Positions 23,165 to 30,706 of a stretch of DNA of 64,000 nucleotides are shown here, piece after piece. The notes below the pieces were generated by a model. That model was not told the origin of the DNA and made no database searches. It saw nothing but the letters and a program-made list of their open reading frames with translations. Position 1 is the first letter of the stretch, and every line of letters begins with the position of its first letter. The DNA comes from Denitromonas ohlonensis (lineage in GTDB: Bacteria > Pseudomonadota > Gammaproteobacteria > Burkholderiales > Rhodocyclaceae). The position numbers were made by a program, and so were the translations under genes. The DNA lies in the NCBI RefSeq assembly GCF_007625205.1, contig NZ_VMNI01000022.1:1-64000 (forward strand). The letters are read 5' to 3'.

Positions 23165-25182
23165 AGCTGTCCCATGCCGCCCCGTGTTTTGGCCAGATCG
23201 AGCACGAAGGCGTCGAGTCCGGCGATGGCCGGCTCCTCGTCGAGCAGCGCGCCGAGCACCACGGGCAGCTGCGCGCCGACCGGCTGCTTGCGGAAGCTGC
23301 GCCAGTCGGGGATGGCCACCTCGATACGCTTGTCCGGCTTGTCGAGCACGAAGCGCCGCCCGAGCACCACTTTCTTGTCGTGGATGCCCGTGCTCAGGCG
23401 CGTGAAGGCATCGACGAGCACTTGCAGCCGCGCCAGCGCGACGGCATCGGGCTGGCCGAAATCGGTCTCCTTGCCCAGCGTGGTCAGCGCGGTGACCACC
23501 TGCTGCGACAACGCAGGGAAGAGCGACCAGCCGCTCGACCCGCCCTGCACTGACTGGACTTCCGTCAGCAGCACGCCGAGCCGCTCGCCGGCCTGGGCGA
23601 TCGCCTCTTCGGCCAGCGCCACGCTGAGGCGCGCCCGGCGGCGGCCGAGCACCGGTCGCACGGTGAGCTTGCCGGAGAGCTGTTCGGAGTCCTCCAGCGC
23701 CGCCTCGGCGCCCGGCAGCGCATTGCCGCCGTCTTCGGCCACCACGCCGCGAAACGCGAACTGCACCAGGCTGTCGGGGTTCTGTAGCGCCAGCGGCGAG
23801 AGGTCCACATCGAGCTTCTTCGACCCCGCGCCGAGGAACTGGAACAGGCGCTCGTTGGTGTAAATATCGACAATGCCAGGCTGCACCACGTGATGGATGG
23901 CCTCGTGCGCCATCACCGCCGTAAGCCGGGTGGCAAAGCCCGCGTCGGAGGCGGCCTGGGCGGCCTCGGTGGCTGATGCATCGGGCACCTGGCGGACGCC
24001 TTCGGTGCTGCCCACTTCGCCCTCGGTGCGATAGACCGTGGACACCTCGGGCGGATTGAGCATCTGCTTCGGCGACGGATTCTCGCTGCACACCACGATA
24101 TGGCCCTGGCCGTAGTGGGCAGAGGCACCGGTGGCGCACAGGTCGGTGCTGTTGGTCGGGTCGCAATGCACCGTGCCCGAGCCGGGCGGATCGGACACCG
24201 TGCTCTGCCCCAGAAAGCTGGCCGCGGCGCGGTAACGGTCGGCGGTATCGGTGCGGGTTTTTGCGCTGTTGCTGCCCGACCCGAAGCTGTTCTCGAACTG
24301 CCGCTCGATGACCGGCGAGGGATTGGCCAGCAGGTCGGCGGCGCGTTCGAACACGCCCTGGGCCTTGCGGCGCGCGGCATCGATGCGCGTTACCTGATCG
24401 GCGGTGCAGGCGCAGGCCGGGCACACGGCGCTGGCCGGCACCGGCGGCGGTGCGCTCGGCGTGGCGGTGGGCGGCATGCCGGGGATGCGACCGGGTGGCA
24501 GCGCCGGCGTGCCGCCGGGGACCCCCGGCACACCACTGGGCACCGGCGAGGGGGCCGGCGCGCGGCGCAGCACGGCGGCCCCGCCGCGCTGCTGGACGAC
24601 ATGGGTCAGCTCATGGGCGAGCAACTGCCGCCCGGCGAGGGTGCCGGGCGCGTACTGGCCGCCGGCAAAGGCGACATGGCGGCCCACCGTGTAGGCCCGC
24701 GCCCCCACGGCCTGCGCCGAGGCGTGGGCCTGCGCGTCGGTGTGGATGCGGACATCGCCGAAGTCGCGGCCAAAACGCGGTTCGAAGACGCGCCGCAGCG
24801 ACGGGTCCAGCGGGCGGCCGGGCGCCGCGAGGGTGCGGTGCACCGCCGGCGGCGCAGCGCCTGTGCCTGCCGGCGCACTCGCCCGGCGCTGGATGCGCGG
24901 TGTGGTCAGGCCACGGGTGGCCGGCTGGTCATGCCCGGGGTGACGGGGCGCGGGCGGGCGCATCACTTCGGCGGCCACGCGGTCGGCCTCGGCTTCGAGC
25001 GGGTCGTCGCTGCGGCCGATGGTCAGCTTGCGCTGCAGGCCGAGCGCCTGCTGGCGGGTGCAGTCTTCGCACGCGCCGCTCAGCGGCCCCGCCGCCGCGC
25101 CGCAGGCGCACTGGCGCTGCAGCACGCCGGTGTTGTCCGGCGTCGCCGAGGGCGTTGCCTGCAGGGCGGTGGTGTGGTTCAT
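23161..25182 (-). CDS. eCIS-core (DUF4157) protein with second HExxH domain, first copy
   Basis: 673 residues. A zinc-ribbon-like N-terminus (CAC at 25-27, C38..C41) precedes a conserved 'QRKLTIG..DDPLEAEADRVA' helix. The DUF4157 core is at about 118-205 with HELTH at 190-194. Next comes a Pro/Gly-rich linker of about 45 residues, a CPACAC cluster at 254-259, and a long domain (about 260-450) with a second zinc-peptidase motif, HEAIH at 426-430, in 'VMAHEAIHHVV'. The last 220 residues are helical and unassigned. Organisation parallels the next gene but with a different C-terminal domain, suggesting modular exchange behind a shared core. It overlaps the next gene by four bases and the 84-residue gene upstream likewise. 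Confidence 0.8.
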   Translation of the reverse strand: MNHTTALQATPSATPDNTGVLQRQCACGAAAGPLSGACEDCTRQQALGLQRKLTIGRSDDPLEAEADRVAAEVMRPPAPRHPGHDQPATRGLTTPRIQRRASAPAGTGAAPPAVHRTLAAPGRPLDPSLRRVFEPRFGRDFGDVRIHTDAQAHASAQAVGARAYTVGRHVAFAGGQYAPGTLAGRQLLAHELTHVVQQRGGAAVLRRAPAPSPVPSGVPGVPGGTPALPPGRIPGMPPTATPSAPPPVPASAVCPACACTADQVTRIDAARRKAQGVFERAADLLANPSPVIERQFENSFGSGSNSAKTRTDTADRYRAAASFLGQSTVSDPPGSGTVHCDPTNSTDLCATGASAHYGQGHIVVCSENPSPKQMLNPPEVSTVYRTEGEVGSTEGVRQVPDASATEAAQAASDAGFATRLTAVMAHEAIHHVVQPGIVDIYTNERLFQFLGAGSKKLDVDLSPLALQNPDSLVQFAFRGVVAEDGGNALPGAEAALEDSEQLSGKLTVRPVLGRRRARLSVALAEEAIAQAGERLGVLLTEVQSVQGGSSGWSLFPALSQQVVTALTTLGKETDFGQPDAVALARLQVLVDAFTRLSTGIHDKKVVLGRRFVLDKPDKRIEVAIPDWRSFRKQPVGAQLPVVLGALLDEEPAIAGLDAFVLDLAKTRGGMGQL

Positions 25183-25433
25183 GGCTTGACCCCCCGCGCG
25201 ATGCCGCCGGCAATCGCCTGCCCCGTGGCGTAACCGTTGCCGCCATGGGCCACGGCCACGCGACCGGCGCCGATGCGCGCTCGATCACCTCCGCCCGTCA
25301 GCGTGCCGAGCGCACCGGGCTGGGCGAGCAGGCGCTGCAGCTCGGCCTGCACACCGGCGGCGACGGCGTCGGCGTCATGCCGGTCGATACCGGTGAGTAC
25401 CAGGCGGTCGATGTGGAGGACGAGGCGGGTCAT
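25179..25433 (-). CDS. Small conserved-looking eCIS operon protein, unknown function
   Basis: 84 residues. The start is the ATG overlapping the stop of the ATPase gene (ATGA); a GTG two codons earlier is in frame but less likely. The sequence begins 'MTRLVLHIDRLVLTGIDRHDADAVAAGVQAEL', giving a beta strand with L-V-L-x-I-D-R-L and then a helix, and ends in a glycine- and alanine-rich stretch. The strand pattern 'hIdrlvl.g' is shared with short proteins that follow the ATPase in many eCIS loci, as far as I can recall; I cannot confirm. It lies between the ATPase and the DUF4157 block and might act in assembly or loading. Confidence 0.6.
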   Translation of the reverse strand: MTRLVLHIDRLVLTGIDRHDADAVAAGVQAELQRLLAQPGALGTLTGGGDRARIGAGRVAVAHGGNGYATGQAIAGGIARGVKP

Positions 25434-27346
25434 ACCCACCCCCGTGTTTCGGCGTCGGTGGGGGACTTCTCACGCTTGGCCGCTTCGAGGTGGGCGGCGC
25501 GCAGCAAGTGGGCCATGCTCACCGGGGTGCCGGCCTCGGCGGCAAGGAAGGCCGCCGACAGCGCGATGTTGCGGATGTTGCCGCCGGTAGCGTTGAGGCG
25601 CGCCAGTTTCACGAAATCGAGATCGCCCAGCGGCGTGGCGGCGGGGAAGATGCTGCGCCAGATGGCTTCGCGCTGGACGGCGTCGGGGTAGGGGAAGTGC
25701 ACCACGAAGCGCAGCCGGCGCTGGAAGGCGGTGTCGAGCGCGGTCTTGTGGTTGGTGGTGAGAATCGCCAGCCCGCGGTAGGCCTCCATGCGCTGGAGCA
25801 GGTAGCTGACTTCGATGTTGGCGTAGCGGTCGTGGCTGTCCTTGACCTCGCTGCGCTTGCCGAACAGCGCGTCGGCTTCATCGAAGAGCAGCAGCGCGCC
25901 GATGTCTTCGGCGGCGTCAAACACCTTGCGCAGGTTCTTTTCGGTCTCGCCGATGTATTTACTGATCACCGCCGACAGGTCGATGCGGTACAGCGCGAGA
26001 CCAAGTTCGCCGGCCAGCACTTCGGCGGCCAGGGTTTTGCCGGTGCCGCTCTCGCCGCTGAACAAGGTGGCAATACCGAGGCCGCGCGCACCCTTGCCGG
26101 CAAAGCCCCAGTCGTGATGCACGGTGATGCGGTGGCGCGCATGCACGGCGAGCTGTTGCAGGGTGCGGCGCTGGGCGTCGGGCAGGATCAGGTCGTCCCA
26201 GGTGGCGCAGGGCACGATGTGCTGCGCCATGTCGCTCAGCGCCGTGCCGTCGCCGCGGCTGAGGCGGTGCAGCGTGGCGGCAGCATCGGCCGGATCGCTG
26301 CGGTCGACCTGACGCGCGCAGGCGGCGATGCGCCGGGCGCCGAGGCGGTACTGGCTGGCGAGGCTGTCGAGTGTGTCGGCGAGCGTGTCGGCGGCATCAC
26401 CGAGGGCGGCTTGCCAGAGCTGACGCTGGCCGGGGGCGTCGAGTTTGCTGACCGAGTAGTGCAGGCTGTCGCCATCGATGCGCGGGGCGTGGGCACCGCT
26501 GACGACGAGCAGCCCGTCGATCTGCGGGATGAAGCGGCTGAGCGCGGCCGAGGGGGCATCGTCGCCCTGCACGATCAGCAAGCCCGCGCCGAGCAGGGCC
26601 GCTTCGCGCTGCCACAGACTGACCAAGGAGGCCTGTTCGTGCGGCGCGGCAGGGATGTCGGCGGCGCGCAGCGCGAACAGCGCCACGCCGAGCGTCTGGG
26701 CCAGCGTGGCAGCGACATCGCGCTGGCCGTCGGTATCGTCGCCGGAGAGCATCACGGTCGGCAGGCGGCCGGCCTGATCGGCGAGTTGGTCGGCCGCGCG
26801 TTCGGCGATGTCGCGGTGGGCCTCGGCCATCAGGCTGGCCGGCGGCACGGCGTCTAGCAGGGCGGCCAGACGGTGGTCGAGGTAGTTGAGGCCGGCGATG
26901 AAGTGCAGCACCCGCTCGTCGAGCCGCAGGCGGCCGGCGGTGAGGCCGGCGCTCTCGTCGACCTCGATCAAGCGCCAGCGCCGCAGCGGTGCGACCGGGG
27001 TGAGCGCGCTCCAGTGCGGGTCGGGCAGCACTGCCAGCGCGAGGCCGAAGCTGGCCCAGGGCCGCATCGGCTGGCCCGCCGCCTCGCCGCACAGCGCCGC
27101 CACGCGGGCATCCATCTCGGCGCCGGCCACCAGCAGGAGCAGGTCTCGCTCGAAGTCACTGAGCTCGAACAGCGTCACCAGGGTGTCGATGGCCGACGGG
27201 CTGGGCAGGCAGTTCGCCGCGCTTTCGACTTGTTGCTCGGCCTCGGCCACATCGCCCTCGCCCAGCCGCGCCCTGAGCCGGGCGAACTCAGCCACCAGCA
27301 GGTGCTGGTTGGCGGTGGTCCAGTCGAGGTCGAGTGGGGCGTTCAT
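25430..27346 (-). CDS. eCIS AAA+ ATPase
   Basis: 638 residues; start at ATG 27346 (the frame is open upstream but overlaps the DUF4255 gene). The C-terminal AAA+ module is complete: Walker A GESGTGKT at 431-438, pore loop SKYIGE at 462-467, Walker B LLLFDEAD at 485-492, and arginine-finger region FQRRLRF near 541-547. A preceding region (about 195-345) has AAA-like spacing but a degenerate Walker A (SGDDTDGQRD at 201-210), so it looks like an inactive first module. Homologous ATPases (Afp15/Pvc15) are required for cargo loading or assembly of eCIS particles. It follows the DUF4255 gene after seven bases and is coupled to the small gene downstream. Confidence 0.9.
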   Translation of the reverse strand: MNAPLDLDWTTANQHLLVAEFARLRARLGEGDVAEAEQQVESAANCLPSPSAIDTLVTLFELSDFERDLLLLVAGAEMDARVAALCGEAAGQPMRPWASFGLALAVLPDPHWSALTPVAPLRRWRLIEVDESAGLTAGRLRLDERVLHFIAGLNYLDHRLAALLDAVPPASLMAEAHRDIAERAADQLADQAGRLPTVMLSGDDTDGQRDVAATLAQTLGVALFALRAADIPAAPHEQASLVSLWQREAALLGAGLLIVQGDDAPSAALSRFIPQIDGLLVVSGAHAPRIDGDSLHYSVSKLDAPGQRQLWQAALGDAADTLADTLDSLASQYRLGARRIAACARQVDRSDPADAAATLHRLSRGDGTALSDMAQHIVPCATWDDLILPDAQRRTLQQLAVHARHRITVHHDWGFAGKGARGLGIATLFSGESGTGKTLAAEVLAGELGLALYRIDLSAVISKYIGETEKNLRKVFDAAEDIGALLLFDEADALFGKRSEVKDSHDRYANIEVSYLLQRMEAYRGLAILTTNHKTALDTAFQRRLRFVVHFPYPDAVQREAIWRSIFPAATPLGDLDFVKLARLNATGGNIRNIALSAAFLAAEAGTPVSMAHLLRAAHLEAAKREKSPTDAETRGWV

Positions 27347-27353
27347 GGCCGGA

Positions 27354-28664
27354 TCAGGTGATGGTGATGCGGTGGTTGAAGAAGGTCGGCGGCGTGGTGC
27401 TGCGGTCGGCCACGGGGCTTTCGATGCCGTCGATGCGCAGGCGCGCCAGCGGGGCGCCGGGGTCGGCGTCTTCGACGATGAAGTCGAGCGTGGTGGTGGG
27501 CGCGACGAAGCTCTCGGGGCCGACTTCGACCTGGCCGATGAGCAGCGACACGGTCTGCCCGGGGCGCAGCGCGGGGGTGAAGTTGAGCGTGATGTGCGCG
27601 TCGCCGGCGCCGTCGCGCGCCACCGCCTGCGGCAGATTGGTGATGTTGGGCGCGACGATGGCGGCGAGGCGGTTGGTTTCGCGGGCGATGGTGTCGCCCG
27701 GGCGGATGACATGGCCGGTGACGTCATACACGCCCACCGGGAAGTCCGCCGCGCGCGACACCGGAATGACCAGCACCATGCGATCCGAGGCGTTGGGGCC
27801 GCTGGCGGCGATCAGTTCATCCACACCGAAGCGCTCGTTGCGCAGATGCACCTCGCGCGCCGTGCCGTCGAGGTGATGGCCTTCGAGGCTGGTCGATTCG
27901 CCAAGGCGCACCACCGGCTGGTGGCCGGCCGGCACCACGGCTTCGAGCATGGGCAGCGGCGGAATCAGGCTGGGGGTGACGACCACGCCGCGCTCACGGC
28001 CGGAGACCGGATCGACCTCGCCGCGGCTGAGCACCGGCAAACCCGGGCGGGTCGGCCGGGTGGCCTCGATCAGCACCACGGAAACCTGGTAGGCGGCTGT
28101 GGGCCGGTAGTTGGCCTGGGTGGCGGTCCACAGCTTGGACATCTCTTCGGTGTTGAGGAACTGCGGGGTGATCTTGAGCTGCTCGACCTGGTCGGCCAGC
28201 CCGCACTCGGCCAGCGCACGCAGCGCCGGCGGCAGATCGACGCCGACATCGGGCGAGGGGTTGAGCGCGGTCTGGATCATCTCGCGCGTCAGCACCGGGA
28301 ACTCGTGCATGAGCTGCATGGCGTAGCCGAGCAGGATTTCGGCGTGCAGGTCGCCGCCGCTGTAGGCCGAGATGAGGTAGTGCAGATCGAGCGCGAGCGG
28401 GGCGTTGCTGAGGCGGTGGCGACCGGAGGGGTCGCGCGAGGGCAGGCCCTCGTTGCGCCAGCCGATGTTGGGCGTGACCTGGTAGAGGAACAGGTTGAGC
28501 CCGCTGGCCTCGGTGCCGCCGGTGGCAACCACGCGGTCGGGCGGCAAGACGGTGACCGACACGGTGCTGCCGGTCATGCCGGCCACATTGTGATTGACCA
28601 GCCCATCATTGAGCCGGTCGCGCAGCACGGCGGTGACGCCGGCAATGGCCAAGGCGGTACTCAT
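27354..28664 (-). CDS. DUF4255 / Pvc16-type tail terminator (cap) protein
   Basis: 436 residues. The N-terminal domain has the Pvc16_N (DUF4255) pattern: 'IAGVTAVLRDRLNDGL' followed by 'VSVTVLPPDRV', 'LNLFLYQVTPNIGWRNEGLP' and 'LALDLHYLISAY' over about 1-190. The second half contains immunoglobulin-like beta segments ('PVVRLGESTSLEGHHLDG', 'HITLNFTPALRPGQTVSLLIG'), an extension present in some cap proteins. In Afp and PVC particles this protein caps tube and sheath and sets the end of polymerisation; that role is by homology. It overlaps the upstream proline-rich gene by four bases. Confidence 0.85.
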   Translation of the reverse strand: MSTALAIAGVTAVLRDRLNDGLVNHNVAGMTGSTVSVTVLPPDRVVATGGTEASGLNLFLYQVTPNIGWRNEGLPSRDPSGRHRLSNAPLALDLHYLISAYSGGDLHAEILLGYAMQLMHEFPVLTREMIQTALNPSPDVGVDLPPALRALAECGLADQVEQLKITPQFLNTEEMSKLWTATQANYRPTAAYQVSVVLIEATRPTRPGLPVLSRGEVDPVSGRERGVVVTPSLIPPLPMLEAVVPAGHQPVVRLGESTSLEGHHLDGTAREVHLRNERFGVDELIAASGPNASDRMVLVIPVSRAADFPVGVYDVTGHVIRPGDTIARETNRLAAIVAPNITNLPQAVARDGAGDAHITLNFTPALRPGQTVSLLIGQVEVGPESFVAPTTTLDFIVEDADPGAPLARLRIDGIESPVADRSTTPPTFFNHRITIT

Positions 28665-29455
28665 GAGGGGCTCCGCTGGCGCTTGGCCAGATAGGCGTCC
28701 AGCGACATCGGTGTCTGGCCGCTGCGCACCGGGCGCTTGGCGGGCGCGGGGGCCTGCACGGCGGTGACTTCGATGCGACCGATGTGGACGTGGACTTCGG
28801 TGGGTTCGGCGGCGACGGGCGTGGGCCGCACGGGCTCGGTGGTGCGCGGGGCGACGGTGGCCGCATGCGCCGGCAGCAGCGGCTCGGGCAGCGCGTCAGG
28901 CGTCGGGCTGCCGGCCGGCGTACTGCCTTCGGCACGATGCGGACTAGCGCCCCGCGGGGCCGATGTAGCCAATGTGGCCGGCGCGGCGCGGTCGAGCAGG
29001 CGCTCGGGCGTTGCCGACGGGGCGGACCATGCGTCGTCGCCCGCATCGGCCGGGTGCGGATACTGACGAACCGGCTTCGGCTGGGCCGCCGGGGGCGGAT
29101 CGGACAGGCGCCCTGCGGTTTGTGGGGCATTCGTTGGCGCCGGCACCAGACGCTGCGCTTCCGTGGGCTCAGACGAGTCGGCCACCGTCCGCACATCGGC
29201 CGGGGTGCGCGTTTGCACGGCCGGGCGCCTGGGCGCGTCATGTCGCGGCGGGGCGACGCGGTCACGGCTGGCGACGGCCGATACCCTGCTGGCAGGCGAG
29301 TCGGTCGTATCGCCCGTCGCCAGCAGCGCCCCCGCGCCATCGTCCGTGGGCAACACGGGGGGCGGCGCCTGGAACGGCAGCCGGGCCATGGCATGCACCG
29401 TGGCCACCGGCTGGCCGGTGGCGTGGCGGGCGAGACGTCGGAACAGGCCGCTCAT
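28661..29455 (-). CDS. Proline/alanine-rich protein of unknown function in eCIS operon
   Basis: 264 residues from an ATG that overlaps the stop of the zinc-ribbon gene. The first 15 residues (MSGLFRRLARHATG) look like an amphipathic helix. Residues 30-215 are low-complexity, rich in P, A, T and R, and probably disordered. The C-terminus has a short ordered stretch, 'VHVHIGRIEVTAVQAP', then 'PMSLDAYLAKRQR'. The HIGRIEV strand recurs in small proteins of phage-tail-like loci in my experience of the families, but I cannot name the domain. It could be a length-determining or scaffold protein given that no conventional tape measure is visible; this is only a suggestion. Confidence 0.65.
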   Translation of the reverse strand: MSGLFRRLARHATGQPVATVHAMARLPFQAPPPVLPTDDGAGALLATGDTTDSPASRVSAVASRDRVAPPRHDAPRRPAVQTRTPADVRTVADSSEPTEAQRLVPAPTNAPQTAGRLSDPPPAAQPKPVRQYPHPADAGDDAWSAPSATPERLLDRAAPATLATSAPRGASPHRAEGSTPAGSPTPDALPEPLLPAHAATVAPRTTEPVRPTPVAAEPTEVHVHIGRIEVTAVQAPAPAKRPVRSGQTPMSLDAYLAKRQRSPS

Positions 29456-30162
29456 GGCCGCACCCGGGCAAGGTAGGCGGCGCGGCGGGTGTCGCTGAGC
29501 GCGAGGACCTCGGGCTCGGTCCAGCCATAGGCAGCGGCCAGCGCGTGGATGTCGTCGAGCAGGCGCCGGGCGTGGCTGTCGAGCTCTTCCCATAGATAGC
29601 TGGCGATGTCGAAGCTGGCCTCGGTCTGGTGCGCGCAGGCGGGGCAGACGACGGCCAGCGAGAGCTCGGCCCAGGGGTCGGCGGCTTCGATGGCAGCTTC
29701 GGCGGCGTCGAGCAGCTCGGCCAGCGCGGCCTCATCGTCCGGCAAGGCTTCGGCCGATTCGGCGCACTCGCGCAGCAACTGGCGCGCGGCCAACTCGGGA
29801 TCATCGGCATTCACCAAAGCGGCCAGATGGCGGCTGCTCGGGCGACGGAAGCGGTGGCCGCCAACCACGATGGGCTCGGTGCTGAAGGGCGGGGCGGGCG
29901 GCAGATCGGCCGCGTCGAGCGCAAATTCCATGCGCTCGCCGCAGGCCGGGCAATCCACCCAGGACGCCAGATGCCCGCCGAAACTGGCCCGGCGCAGCGC
30001 CATCAGCGCGGCGTTACGCGCGCCGATGGGCATATCGGCCAGACGGTCGGCCGGCTGCTCGGGCGCGGCCAGGGCGTAGAGCAGCAAGGCGCGATCGATC
30101 GGATGGCGTCGTGCGCCCTGCTCCCAGACCGACAGGAGGCGTTCCGGGCGGATGGCGAGCAT
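29452..30162 (-). CDS. Zinc-ribbon protein of eCIS / phage baseplate type
   Basis: 236 residues with two CPxC knuckles: CPAC near residue 71 ('WVDCPACGERMEFALD') and CPAC near residue 175 ('VVCPACAHQTEASFD'). They could together bind one zinc ion. The remainder is helical and acidic, with 'PSSRHLAALV' and 'LRRLLDDIHALAAAYGWTEPEVLALSDTRR' at the end, quoted in part. The closing motif 'YGW.E.EIL.L...RR..YL' is a known feature of T4 gp26-like baseplate or chaperone proteins in contractile loci. It lies five bases downstream of the tube gene, matching conserved order. A chaperone or assembly role is inferred. Confidence 0.7.
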   Translation of the reverse strand: MLAIRPERLLSVWEQGARRHPIDRALLLYALAAPEQPADRLADMPIGARNAALMALRRASFGGHLASWVDCPACGERMEFALDAADLPPAPPFSTEPIVVGGHRFRRPSSRHLAALVNADDPELAARQLLRECAESAEALPDDEAALAELLDAAEAAIEAADPWAELSLAVVCPACAHQTEASFDIASYLWEELDSHARRLLDDIHALAAAYGWTEPEVLALSDTRRAAYLARVRP

Positions 30163-30166
30163 GGTC

Positions 30167-30691
30167 TCAGGCCGGTTCGGTGAAGCTCGGCTCGGTCGGC
30201 TCGGTCACGTCGTAGTCGCGTTCCCAGCCCTCGTTCTCCAGCTTGAGCGTCTGGATGGCGACGGCGTTGGCGTTGGCGTCCAGATCGGGCAGGGCCTGAT
30301 ATTCAGACACCCAGCAGCGATACACCTTGTAGGCCAGCACGAGCTGCCCGGCCTCGTTGTAGACCTCGATGATGAGGTCCTTGCGGAAGTCCTTGAGCGA
30401 GACCTCGGCGCCCAGGCCGGAGCCGAAGTTCCACACCTTGTTGGCCCACTGCTCGAACTCGACATCGTGGGTCACGCCGCGCTCGAGCGTGATGGCCTCG
30501 AACTTGGTGCGCCCCGGCGACTTGCGCGAAGTGCTCGGGTCGCCGCCCTCGCGATGCTCGACCAGCTCGGTGCTGCGCTTGAGCGCCCCGACCTTGCTGA
30601 CGCCGGCCACGTAGCGGCCGTCCCACTTGACCCGGAATTTGAAGTTCTTGTACGGGTCGAAGCGCTGTGTGTTGACGCTGAACTGTGCCAT
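30167..30691 (-). CDS. Inner tube protein (T4 gp19-like)
   Basis: The 174-residue tube subunit has the family features 'DPYKNFKFRVKWDGRYVAGVSKVGALKRSTELVEHREGG', here described in part: the R-F-x-V-x-x-D-G strand, the V-S-x-V-x-x-L-x-R-x-T-E-x-x-x-x-R-x-G-G motif, then 'ITLERGVTHDVEFEQWANKVW'. The C-terminal 'LIIEVYNEAGQLVLAYKVYRCWVSEYQALPDLD' completes the fold. The start is well supported by an AAGGAG site. This is the only tube gene I can find in the window, whereas Afp-type loci carry two or three, so one protein would line the whole channel. Confidence 0.92.
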   Translation of the reverse strand: MAQFSVNTQRFDPYKNFKFRVKWDGRYVAGVSKVGALKRSTELVEHREGGDPSTSRKSPGRTKFEAITLERGVTHDVEFEQWANKVWNFGSGLGAEVSLKDFRKDLIIEVYNEAGQLVLAYKVYRCWVSEYQALPDLDANANAVAIQTLKLENEGWERDYDVTEPTEPSFTEPA

Positions 30692-30706
30692 CTGCGTTCT
30701 CCTTGA

